Shown here piece after piece: positions 32,170 to 42,010 of a stretch of 64,000 nt of DNA. A model generated the notes under the pieces. It did no database searches, was not told the DNA's origin, and saw only the letters and a list, made by a program, of their open reading frames with translations. The position numbers and the translations under genes are program-made. The DNA lies in the NCBI GenBank assembly GCA_033002965.1, contig JAURVB010001696.1, forward strand, positions 46,962 through 110,961, in the 5' to 3' direction. This DNA comes from Piper betle (lineage: Eukaryota > Streptophyta > Magnoliopsida > Piperales > Piperaceae). Numbering within the stretch: position 1 is the stretch's first letter; each line of letters opens with the position of its first letter.

Positions 32170-32742
32170 TGTACTGCAGCATTTGTGCTGCAGTGTTTCA
32201 GCCGTTGGATCAAATCCAATGGCTGAAACATGCCCCCATAAAAAATAAAAAAAGATTTTGGTGTCGCCGCCGCGGCCGCCGGCCGACGCGACGCCACCCC
32301 CTGTCCTGCCCGTCGCCGCCCCGCCGGGGGCGGCGACGTAACCGCCGGGCGACGGGGTGGCGGATCTAGCCGCCCCGTGTCTTCCCTGCCGGCCCGCCAC
32401 CCCACCGCGCGACGCCCCCCCGTCCCCCGCCCGCCACCCCGTCCCCCGGCCGCCACCCCGCCGCGCGATGCCCCCCATCCCTCGTCCCCCGTCCCCCGCC
32501 CGCCACCCCGCTCGCGCCCCCCTCGGCCCCCGCCGCCATCCCGCCGCGCCCCCCGTCCCCTGTCGCCGCGCGCCCCCCCCGGCCGTCGCCGTGGCCGGGC
32601 ACCCTTCCCGCCCCCTCCGCCGTCGCTGCTACGGCGGCGCCGGCAGATCTTTTTTTTTTTTGATCTTGGCCATTGGATGCTAATCCAACGGCCAAGATCA
32701 AACTCCAGCACATCCAAGATGGCTGTGCTGGAGTACAGGAAT
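32170..32742. mobile_element. Possible nested 573-bp TIR element at the MULE right end
   Basis: CTGTACTGCAGCA...GTGCTGCAGTGTTTCAGCCGTTGGAT at 32170 is an inverted partner of the right end of the large element (CTGTACTCCAGCACAGCC read from 32742). The two ends enclose a GC-rich, stop-poor 450-bp core. No clean target duplication is visible (flanks GGAAG and GAATC). It may be a short non-autonomous relative or an internal duplication of the terminus. Confidence 0.5.
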
Positions 32743-32774
32743 CTTTTTTCCTATATATATATATATATATATGG

Positions 32775-33463
32775 TGTTTATATCCTCTTTAGAATATTAC
32801 TACTATTGCGAGTTGCATCAAGGCTTAATGTTCTCTTATCATTAAAAAAAAAAAGGGTCTGATAGGTGAAAAACGCATCAATACATATATTTCGTAGTTA
32901 ATATAGGTGCATATATCATAAATATTACGAGAAAACAAAAGAGATGTAGATATATGTATGCCGTTGCCAGGTTAGAGCAAAATGCCTCAAATAGAAAACG
33001 CCCACAGTAAAAACATCAAATAATTATACGAAAAATAACATTTCACTCTCATCGTATGACAAGTGTATAAAACAATCACCGATCACAAAACTACTTTGAC
33101 TTTTTTACAGAATTAAAAATTTTGTATAGACTTATAAATTACGTTGTGTACAAAATGTAAGTATATTGGTCCAGATCAAACTCAAGCAGTAAACAAATCT
33201 TATACTTACTTATACATCCTTTTAATGTAATTTACATTTAAATTTAATTTTCATTAAAATATTTCAATTTAGTTTGTCATGGCGTTAAGTATAAAATAAA
33301 ATATTCGTCCATTAAATTTTATAACTTAAAATACCACGAAGTCATCGTATCATCTAATGCAAAATAATTAAGATCAAACTTCCCATCCTAAAAAACCAAA
33401 CTTCATCTTGAAACCAAATTTAATCTTAAGGTCATTTAGGATATGATTGATTGTCATCAAATT

Positions 33464-33504
<41 letters not shown>

Positions 33505-34900
33505 TAGAGGTTAAAAATTTCTTTTTGTTTGGATGTCAGAAAATTTAGTTTAAAAATTTTTTATTGTATAGTTAAAAAAATTCTATGTAAAAATTTTATA
33601 AACTTGTATCTTTGAGTCTTTTACTAAGAAATGGGAAATTCTTTTTGATATTACGAGCGTGGTGGAATAATTAAAATAAAATTATAAAAAAAAAGTTAAA
33701 ATAGTAAAACTATCCTCAAAGTAAAAAATAAAAAAAATTTTCTAAAGGGGTGGGCATCACTGCCCTTAAGTGGTGCCCAGCTGCCCCGTGGGGTGGTCAC
33801 TACTTAAAATCCTCTTTTTCTTCCTTTTTATTATTTTTAAGGGGAGCTCCCACTATCACTGCAACGGTGGTGATTGCCTTTCAATGGCCACCCCTTGATC
33901 AGGGGCGGCGAGTTCTGGCTGCCCAGCCACCTGTGACCAGCCTTACGGCGACCGGAGATGGCCACCCAAGGTCGTGGGAAATTGGATTTGGTCGCTCAAG
34001 GCGGATGTGGCGGGCACGTTCTAGTCACCAACGTTTTTTTTAATTTTTAAAAATTTTGATTATTTTATTTTATTTTTTAAATTAAGGATATTTTAGATAA
34101 TTAAAATTTTCTCATTTTTTTCTTGTAAATTTGCTTAATTTTTCCCACGGGCCGAAAACACAAGCTGTAGTGGGTGGACCGATTTTATTAAAAATTGGAT
34201 AAGAATTAATTTATTTGAATAGGTCAAAATTGATGAATTTTTAATTATAAAATGTATTATTTTGATGTTAGAATATATATTATATTTTATAATACTATGT
34301 ATATATATATTTATAAAATTATTAAAATTATTTAAAATTAATTATTATTTTTAATACTCATCGGAATCGATCTCAACTTTTAGTAACGAGTATGCCACCT
34401 AATCTCACTCCCCATGCGGTGCCCCTCCTTCACCCTGCAGACACCGCCTCTATCTGTCATGCCGCCACCCCTGCCCAATCCACATAGCCCCCACACCCAC
34501 CATCCCCTCGGTCGGCCTGATGAAACCCGTAATTCAAGTTCAGGGTTTTATATTCATAACCAATTGGTTTGACTGTTATTTTTGAGTCGAGTATATTTCA
34601 GAACACGTGTACTGATCGACACGGTCGCATATATATGCTATGAGGTCATACGTACCTAAGTATATGATGATAACTTCATAAATATAGCAGAAAGAATGAA
34701 TTATCAGAATATATAAGTACGTTATTATTTTTATTTTTATATATAATAGATCGTAAAATTAGTTTTAGGTCGTTTACTGCATTAGGACATGTTATGGGTA
34801 GTTTAGATGGGTTCATAGTTATAGAACATGTCATTATAATGTTGTGGTGCTTTTTTATTTTATTGAATTTTTTTTCAATTTTTTAGATTTTTTTAGAATT
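32775..34900. other. NLR2 far 5' flank: repeats and microsatellites
   Basis: AT-rich. 32775-33450 aligns with 45950-46455, and 33500-34130 with 51240-51860, including the GC-richer GGGCATCACTGCCCTTAAG piece at 33745. A (TA)n tract lies at 33466-33500. 34140-34900 shows nothing I can name. The plus-strand frame at 33750-34043 is not convincing. Confidence 0.55.
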
Positions 34901-34959
34901 TATTACAAGTTAATTATTATTTTTGTGTCGAGCGACGGAGTCTAGGTAAGTCATATTTA

Positions 34960-35530
34960 CGATATTGCCACCCTGTCACCCCGACCATTTTTTTTCCCGA
35001 AACCCTGTCGCCGCCGCCAACGCCCGCCCCTTCTTGTCGTCGCCGCCGCTGCCCGCCCTGCCGCGCAATCGTCGCCGCCAAGCTCCGCCGCGGCGTTTCT
35101 GTGCCGCCCCGAGCGCTCCCGGCCGTCGCCCGGCCTCCACGACGGAGCCGCGCCCTTGCGCCGCGCTTCCCTCGCCGATCCCACCGCCGGCGACCGTCGC
35201 CGCCTCGATCCAGTGGTCGCCTCGACACCCTCGACCAACCTACGACCTTCCCCAACCGGAGCGGAGCCATCGCCCATCGCCGCCCAGGCCGGCCGGATTT
35301 AGTCACCCACCATTGCCGCCTCTGTTTTTGCTGTTTTCCGGCTAGCCGATCACCTCCACCGGCTCAGTCGACGTCGTAGACGCGTCGGCCTCTCCGAGCC
35401 GGTTCCAACGGTACCTAATACCACAGCTATCCTACCAGTAGACGCCGCCGGCGATTACCGCCGGAAAGTTGCCGGAAAAGCTACTGAAACTGCCTGGAAA
35501 CCGCCGGAACTACTGCAGGGTAATGGAGTT
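34960..35530. other. GC-rich leader ahead of the SEN2-like gene
   Basis: Abrupt GC-rich stretch with many CCGCC runs and stop-poor frames on both strands. At 35519 a possible donor (CTGCAGG|GTAATGG) and at ~35697 a possible acceptor (CTGTCCAG) would make a 5' UTR intron of the following gene. I read it as promoter and untranslated leader rather than coding sequence; that is inference. Confidence 0.4.
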
Positions 35531-35821
35531 TGTCAATAGATAATTTGGTACTAATTTCTTTACAGTTCGATCGATCTGGTAGCTTTTCTGAGTTTTTTTC
35601 TAGTTGCACATTCAGATAGGATTTCCATCTTTAGTTCCGTGGTCTTGTGATGTTTTGATCTGATTTTTTCTCCAATTCTGATATTTTGTCTGTCCAGCGT
35701 AGCAGAGAGTTAATTTTTGTTCAACATGAAATCATAAATAACTAAGGTAAATTGCATCTTTTGCAATGTTCATTCATAAGAAACTCAAATCACACGGAAA
35801 GGAATTGAACACAACAGTATA

Positions 35822-36889
35822 ATGGAATTGGGGTCTACCAGATGGAAGGGAGGGGGTCATGCTATTTCTAAGTCAAATCCAATGTCGGTAATAGTCTCCC
35901 AGCTACAAGAATTCTTGTTACAATCAAAAGCACATGCTTTTGTATCAGGGGCTGATGTTTTTCTTGAGGCAACAGCCAATCAGAGACATCTGCTCACCTG
36001 TGCAAGCTTTGGGGTGTTAGAGGTCGATGCCCAGCAGCAGCTGTTTCAGTTGGATTTTGAAGAAGCATTTTACCTGTTTGATGAAATGAAATGCATTTCA
36101 ATTGCTGGGGACGACGGGAAAGTGATGGGTGGAGGGGATATTTGGGAGTATATGGTATCTCGAAAACGGATGTTTCCATGGCATTATCAAGCTTACAGTC
36201 ATCTTAGAAGAAAGAATTGGGTGGTTCGTTCTGGGTCTATGTATGGAGTTGATTTTGTGGTCTACCGACACCATCCTGCCCTCGTTCATTCTGAGCTTGC
36301 TGCAATTGTGATGGCTCAGAATAATGGTGAGAATGATGCCCGACTGAGAGTATGGTCTGATTGGGAAGGCATGATTCGGGTCTGTGGAAGTGTTGCAAAA
36401 ACATTATTGGTGATTTACATTTCTAATGTAAAGAATGAGACAAGGTTTCCTTCGTGTTTGGAAAACTGCACTGTTAGTCTTCGTACATTCTCAAGATGGG
36501 ATCCAGAGAGGTGCCGCGAGGATTGTTCAGCAAAAAAACAAGGTAACCAATACATACACCCTTTTTCATTTGTTATTCTAGTTGTTTTGAAAAAGAGTTA
36601 TCTATATTTCAGATACTGTCTTTTTTGTAGTTTGTTTACTAAAGTGTGTTCTAGCTTCATATTTTTGAGTTGGATCATGTTATTGAATTGATGTATTTTG
36701 TTAATGTTGATGACATGGTTACTTGTTTCGGGTCAGTTTTATTCTGGTTTAGTCTTTCTTGACTATCTGTCATACATCCACAGCTTTTATTGTTATGCTT
36801 CAAATTTGATAGCCTCAAACACCATCACCATAGCCTTCGTGTGACTGTTTCTTGTTATAGGTACAAATTTTATCAAGAAAATGAATTGA
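35822..36889 (+). CDS. tRNA-splicing endonuclease catalytic subunit SEN2-like
   Basis: The enzyme cuts introns out of precursor tRNAs. Exon 1 (35822-36542) codes 240 residues from MELGSTRWKGGGHAISK. A GT donor (CAAG|GTAACC) and an AG acceptor (TTATAG|GTACAA) join it in frame to a short exon 36861-36889 ending TNFIKKMN-stop, for 249 residues, close to plant SEN1/SEN2 length. The family core is clear: FQLDFEEAFYLF, YSHLRRKNWVVRSGSMYGVD, FVVYRHHPALVHSE, LRVWSDW, VCGSVAKTLL. The catalytic triad fits Tyr148 (FVVY), His156 (HSE, eight residues on as in yeast Sen2) and Lys193 (SVAKTLL). No frameshift is seen, so it is probably functional. It is unique in the window and unrelated to the NLR block. 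The last exon is a prediction. Confidence 0.88.
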
Positions 36890-37077
36890 AGACATCAAGT
36901 ATTCCTTTGCTCCTTGTTTTCTTAAATATCTGTTGGGTCGGTTGGAGCTATTTGTTCATGAGGTGAAACTTACATCCTTGCCCTTGAATTATATGTAACA
37001 TTTCTTTTCTGTCCAAAGGTTCAAATTTTAGGTTTGTATATAAGATCAGGTTTTGACATTTGTTCATCAATCATCAG

Positions 37078-39838
37078 GCATGTCAGAACGTGGTGGGGTT
37101 TTTGGCAAATTTAAATTCACCCAACACTGGGCATTATCTCGGGATGAAGAAAACCTTGGTTGTCGGACTGTTTATCTGCGGACATCTATCATTAAGATGG
37201 ATGCAGAGCAATCTGATCTTCGTTTCTGCTTCAGAATTATCTCTCCCTTAAAGACCTATACTTTGCAGGTCTCTACAGAACTTGTGTGTTTTGTTTCTAC
37301 TGGAAAAGTGGGGCACTATAATGTTCCTGCTGCTTTTAACCGGCCGAAAATGGAGCTGATCATAAAGATTGGGTTGATAAAATTAGAGAAGTCACTGCTT
37401 CACTTCTGAATTCTCCTTTTCATGAACAGGTAATGGTCATGGTAACACTGATTTTATTCTAAGTTCCTGCTATTTTGTGTAATGACAAACACTTATTTAC
37501 TGTATTATTTAAGCCATGTTCTAGTGATCTAGTGACTGTTTTACGTGTCACTAAAAGATGAAAAAACTGATTGTGAAGGATTCAATGTATGTTAAATAGG
37601 TTCCCTTTCAAAGACTGGACGTTGATATGAACAACTTAGTTGAAAGTGAACCTGAATATTTATTTACAAGAGGTGATACAGATGAGGCATTAGAAGGGGA
37701 TATAATAAGCAAGGGTCATGATAATGTGTGTACAATTCTTAGGGGAATCTGAAAGTAAAGCAAACACGTTTAATCAGACGGAAGATGATTTGAACCACAA
37801 TTATTTAATCAACCACCAATAGAAGTCCATTGAACCACTAAAATAATAGTCAAGTACTGCACAAACTCTAACCTTTTTTCTGAGAAAAAACGAAACAAAA
37901 AAATACTCTGGATTCTTCTCAGAAACCAAGCTAAACTGAGGTATGCCATAAATCCACAAAAATACATTTGGAAAAAATCTAAAAGCTATGAAAGAAAGCA
38001 TGTTTAATCAGGTGGAAGATGATTTGAACGACAACGATGAGAGGGGTGCATGACCGGTCAATGTAATTATCTATTCTAGGTTAGCTTTAGAAAAGAAAAT
38101 AAAAAACTCTATCTTTTAGCTTGTGCCCCCAATTTCATTGTGATTACTTAATTAGATTCTGCACTTAAAAATAAGTATATTACACAACGAACTCCGTCAA
38201 CAATTGAAGCTTTATATGGTCGTCCCTGCACCAAATTCTTCAATTATCAAGTAAATTAAGAAGTGACAATGTAGCTGAACAAAATTAGCTGCAGTGAATC
38301 AAACATAAACAGTTATCTGATCTTTCTTTTCTTTTTTCCTTGCATTAGACAGACTATAATAACTTGTACGATTAAAAAACTATGATACTAAATAAATAAC
38401 ATTCAAGTGCGACGTGAGTCATATCAAAAAGGCTAAATGGGTAGTAAAGAAAGCTAAACTGGAACGCCAATTGTTTTTTAACTTGAAAGAATTAGGTTTT
38501 TGGAAACTCATGGTCTAAAAATTTAATTAAGCTATTATCTTGGGGTATTGCATGATTGACTTCCTATTAAGGGTGAATGCCATCTTTTCTTTTTGAGGCT
38601 TTACATAGCTGAGGTTTCTTCAGAATAAAACGTATGGATTTTTGCTTCTGATTGGTTTTTTTCTATTTACAGGAATATATGATTGCAAAATTTTTTATTT
38701 CAACTAACATCTAGAGGGTCATGCTCTAGAGTGATTGAGATGTATTAATTTATTAATAACTATTTCTAGGAAAAGGAACCATAATCTTTCATACAATACA
38801 TTAATATAAATATCATAGAATTAGTCCTTGTAGAAGTATCCTATTGTTGAATATAAGTGGATTTTATGGTTGAACGAGTCTACTATGTTTTCCCCTTGAG
38901 TTTAATGTGGACAATATCGTGTTAGAATTTCACGTCACCATGAAATGTCCAAGACAAAAATATTTTGTTTCACGGCGTCTTATTTTAAAAAACCTATCCC
39001 GAAAAGATAATATTTCAATTAAAGAGATGCGCATTTAATTTAAGGTAATCAATGGGGTTGCTATAGTATTCATTAAGGGCCCGTTCGGTTGGCATGGAAA
39101 TAATTGAAAAGAAAAAATTATTTTTAAAGAAATAAAAATACAATAAAATGAAATAAAAATAAGATAAAAATAAAATATTTTGTTCCCATATTAGTCTCCC
39201 AAAATTTCTTCTAATTTCTTTTATTTTTTGCAAGGAAATTTTTTTCTCCAAAGTTTATATTTTTTTATATGATTTTAAAGCAACCAAATAAACCCTAAGT
39301 TTGTTTAACTTGGAAGGATACTCAGTGTTTTGTCTAAGATAGAGACACCTTTTTCGTGATACTTAACTATAATCTCTTATTTGGAAAATTGAACGAGTGC
39401 ATGCTCATTGTGAAGCTTCCACCTGCATCTGAACCTTCTCTGGCGGCTTCTATTTGGCAAGCTGTGGAGAGCAGTGACATTAAGAGAGCATACAAGCACC
39501 TTGTGACATCTGATTATGATTCCGATGCGACTTATGAAGATTTGGTAGTTGGTGATACATATCATTCATGTGACGTACAGGACAGAATGAATAATATAAG
39601 TATTGATAAACCCCACGATCCACAGGCTTGTCATTTGATAGAATCAGGCAATGCTGCTTCTTTTCTTCAATGTTGTTCCCTATTGCATCTTGCATGCCAT
39701 GGGGAGGATCTTGCTCTGATAGAGCTTCTTTTACAATTTGGTTCAGATATTAATCGGAGCGATTTCCATGGAAGAACCCCTCTTCATCATTGTTTTGCCA
39801 TGGGAAATGATTCGTATGCTAAATATTTACAATGCTGA
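37078..39838 (+). pseudogene. AGD-type ArfGAP relic, block 3 (rearranged)
   Basis: PH exon 37078-37269 (IIKMDAEQSDLRFCFRIISP, LKTYTLQ), exon ~37346-37430 (DHKDWVDKIREVTASLLNSP), and the start of the ArfGAP exon 37601-37748 ([15 protein letters not shown] to DNVCTILRG). At ~37748 this exon is cut and continues into sequence that elsewhere lies beyond the ClpS-like exons (37750-38460 matches 7850-8560). Then 38462-38545 matches a BAR intron (13650-13740), and 38547 onward matches the post-ArfGAP intron (16920). The ankyrin exon at ~39404-39835 is intact: LPPASEPSLAASIWQAVESS, DIKRAYKHLVTSDYDSDATY, LHLACHGEDLALIELLLQFG, SDINRSDFHGRTPLHHCFAM. The BAR exons and the ArfGAP zinc finger are missing, so it is dead. 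Confidence 0.82.
39077..39295. mobile_element. Tourist-like MITE, copy in block 3 (219 bp, shortened)
   Basis: GGGCCCGTTCGGTTGGCATG at the left, CAACCAAATAAACCC at the right, with exact TAA duplications at 39074-39076 and 39296-39298. It is about 120 bases shorter inside than the copies in blocks 1 and 2. Confidence 0.8.
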
Positions 39839-40043
39839 AATATCTAACATTTATAGAGTAATTTAAGAACTATAAGCTCTAATGGACTCTTCTCTCAATT
39901 ACAACAAGCTCCAAATTCCCAATATTTATACTTGTATCCATTATCAAAAAGCTCAAGGCCACTTTCATGACCTGTGTTGAAAGATTGAATATTTGTGAAG
40001 AACTCTAGAAAACTAGTAAAATCAGGCCATGTTGGAGTCTGGT

Positions 40044-40600
40044 TCAATCAATTGCGGATCTCACCCCTCCACGGACCAACATTTGAGCATAGAATTCAGC
40101 ATGCTGCTGCCAACCAAGACGTGAATGAGCTGCTCAATTTTGTCTTCGTAAAAGAAGCACAAACAGCAAGAAAAGAAAAGAAAACGAGAAACCCATTTTA
40201 AAGCAGCAAAAATGAAGTACCTTCAAAGCAACTATAACCGCTGCAACTCCTTATTCTCGGGATTCATGGAATTTTTTCTTGCTTCATCAGGTGAAACAGA
40301 GGGAACAACTTTTGGTACAACTTTTTGCAACTGTAAAGAACATGATATGCACTGTTTCAGAGCTGATAACATGAACATCATTACCGTCTCACAACATAAC
40401 ATGGTAAATTTATTAGATTTATTGATGTTTAAAAACAAGATATATTAATGCAAGATACCAGTTGGAAGCATTCTTTGACTATCTAAATTTAACCAAGTGA
40501 AATACCTAAGTTTTCAGAATGTCTCACATCATCAATGAGCAAAAGTGTATAACTGTCTCCACTGCTACCTCCTCTTCTCTCTCACGGACCCAATATCTCC
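40044..40600 (-). pseudogene. ClpS-like protease adaptor gene, block 3 (frameshifted)
   Basis: Exon 40506-40600 is two bases shorter than its counterparts and goes out of frame before LLIDDVRHSENL. Exon 40221-40330 has an extra base near its start and a missing base further on, so only FHE onward is in frame. Exon 40044-40106 encodes QHAEFYAQMLVRGGVRSAID and stop; without the added TT it would read AIEPD. The exon borders are kept, but the frame changes make this copy a pseudogene. Confidence 0.6.
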
Positions 40601-41480
40601 TGTAAAGAACGGAAAATTGTGTCAAAGATTACCGTAGACATACATTTTTTGCAACCAGTCAGACCTCAATTACCGTAGACATCAAGATCTCAATTACTGT
40701 AGACATCAATCCAGTGAGAGTTAGCGAGACTAGAATTTCTTTTTGCCAAATTAGTGGATTGACCGGATAATCAGTTTGTGATATGTAGCATTCGAGTCCA
40801 AAGTTGTAATTGGTTGATCAACAACTATACCCACAAATTTGATCAGTACAAGTTTCTTGCTCCATTTTAACCTTTTTATAAGAAAATAAAATTCATAAAA
40901 TTGCAAAAAAAAAATCCTCACTTGTGAGTACTTAAATTAGATTCTGCACTTAAAAATAAATATATTACACAACAAACTCCGTCAACAATTGAAGCTTTAT
41001 ATGGTCGTCCCTGCACCAAATTCTTCAATTATCAAGTAAATTAAGAAGTAACAATATATCTGAACAAAATTAGCTGCAGTGAAATCCAACATAAACAGTA
41101 TCTGATCTTTCTTTTTCTTTTTTCCTTGCATTAGACAGAGTATAACAACTTGCACGATTAAAAAACTATGATACTAAATAAATAACATTATAGGGCAACA
41201 TGAGTCATATTAAAGGCTAAATGGGTAGTAGAAATATCTAAACATATTAAGAGGGCGTCCAAAAGAAGCCATTCTCATGCCATATCATTTTCTGGCAGTG
41301 CCGAAATGGATAGGAAAAGATTATAAAAAGAACTCAACCAACAGAAGGAGAGAAGATATGTATATCCATTACACTCATTTATTCCATCATCAAACTGAAG
41401 TTCTATCTCTGTTTTATCTTTTGCTCTTTAACAAGGATTGTTACAAACCTATCAACTAACATAACCATCCTGCAACCAGC
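40601..41480. other. Conserved block sequence without clear exons
   Basis: Aligns with parts of 7413-8770 and 19795-21000. Around 40730-40910 it also shares a stretch with 59262-59400 of block 4. No supported gene. Confidence 0.45.
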
Positions 41481-41852
41481 TGGACTAACATTAGGGACAA
41501 AATTAAAATTCCTTAAACTAGATGAGACTTCTAGTTGCATCGATGTCAAAAACGTCAAAAAGTAATTGTTTTGACCTCTTACCAGCTTATCATTTTCTTC
41601 TGAAATTGCCATTACGGCTTGCAACCAGACCAATAACAATAAGGAAAAGAATTATGAGCTGAAAGTGAAGTATTAAACATAGGATTCAATCCAATATTAA
41701 ATGCATGGATAAAATTGCACAAATTCAGCAAGTGAAAATCTCACAAACAGACAAACAGTTGCTTACAGCTCGGTTTGCTTGAAAATGAAGTGTCCACCTC
41801 GAAAGTGGTGAAGTTCATTAAGAGATGAAAATGCTAACTCAAAATGAGCCAT
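41460..41852 (-). pseudogene. Unassigned conserved exons, block 3 (degraded)
   Basis: Piece A starts at ATG 41852 (MAHFELAFSSLNELHHFRGG) but has a deletion after the glycines. Piece B near 41590-41670 encodes LHFQLIILFLIVIGLVA and then loses its frame. Piece C near 41460-41480 still reads DGYVS-stop after GGTTGCAG. Confidence 0.3.
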
Positions 41853-42010
41853 CTTTGTGAACAATCCATGCACCTCTATTCCTGCAATTGTCAATGATGA
41901 ACAGTGTGAAAATGAGCCTCTAGATGTCAAATCAGCCAAGACATATCAATACATGATTACCTCCAAATTCGAAAAAAGGAACTTTTCCTCGGTTATCATA
42001 ATTCGCTCGC

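Larger units (their letters stand above)
25709..32751. mobile_element. ~7.0-kb Mutator-like element (MULE) in a TA microsatellite
   Basis: The sequence flanking this stretch, (TA)nTGG on both sides, is continuous in block 3 (45925-45950), so the whole 7 kb is an insertion. Its ends form an inverted pair of about 90 bases: both contain TGTACT.CAGCACAGC, then a second GTGCTG.AGTTTGAT, then GCCGTTGGATT and its reverse complement. Each end thus folds into two small hairpins. Inside are a FAR1-type MULE transposase (27647-29969, plus), GC-rich subterminal arrays, a tRNA-like sequence and a Ycf20-like gene fragment. The target duplication cannot be measured because both flanks are TA repeat. Alternatively, two or more related elements are nested (see 32170-32742). 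Confidence 0.75.

Noticed and set aside
32154..32862. Pro/Ala/Arg-rich open frames
   Set aside because: Same cause: GC-rich transposon core with low complexity.
34917..35379. Protein-coding frames in the GC-rich leader
   Set aside because: Open on both strands by composition, with no domain; better read as the 5' leader of the SEN2-like gene.
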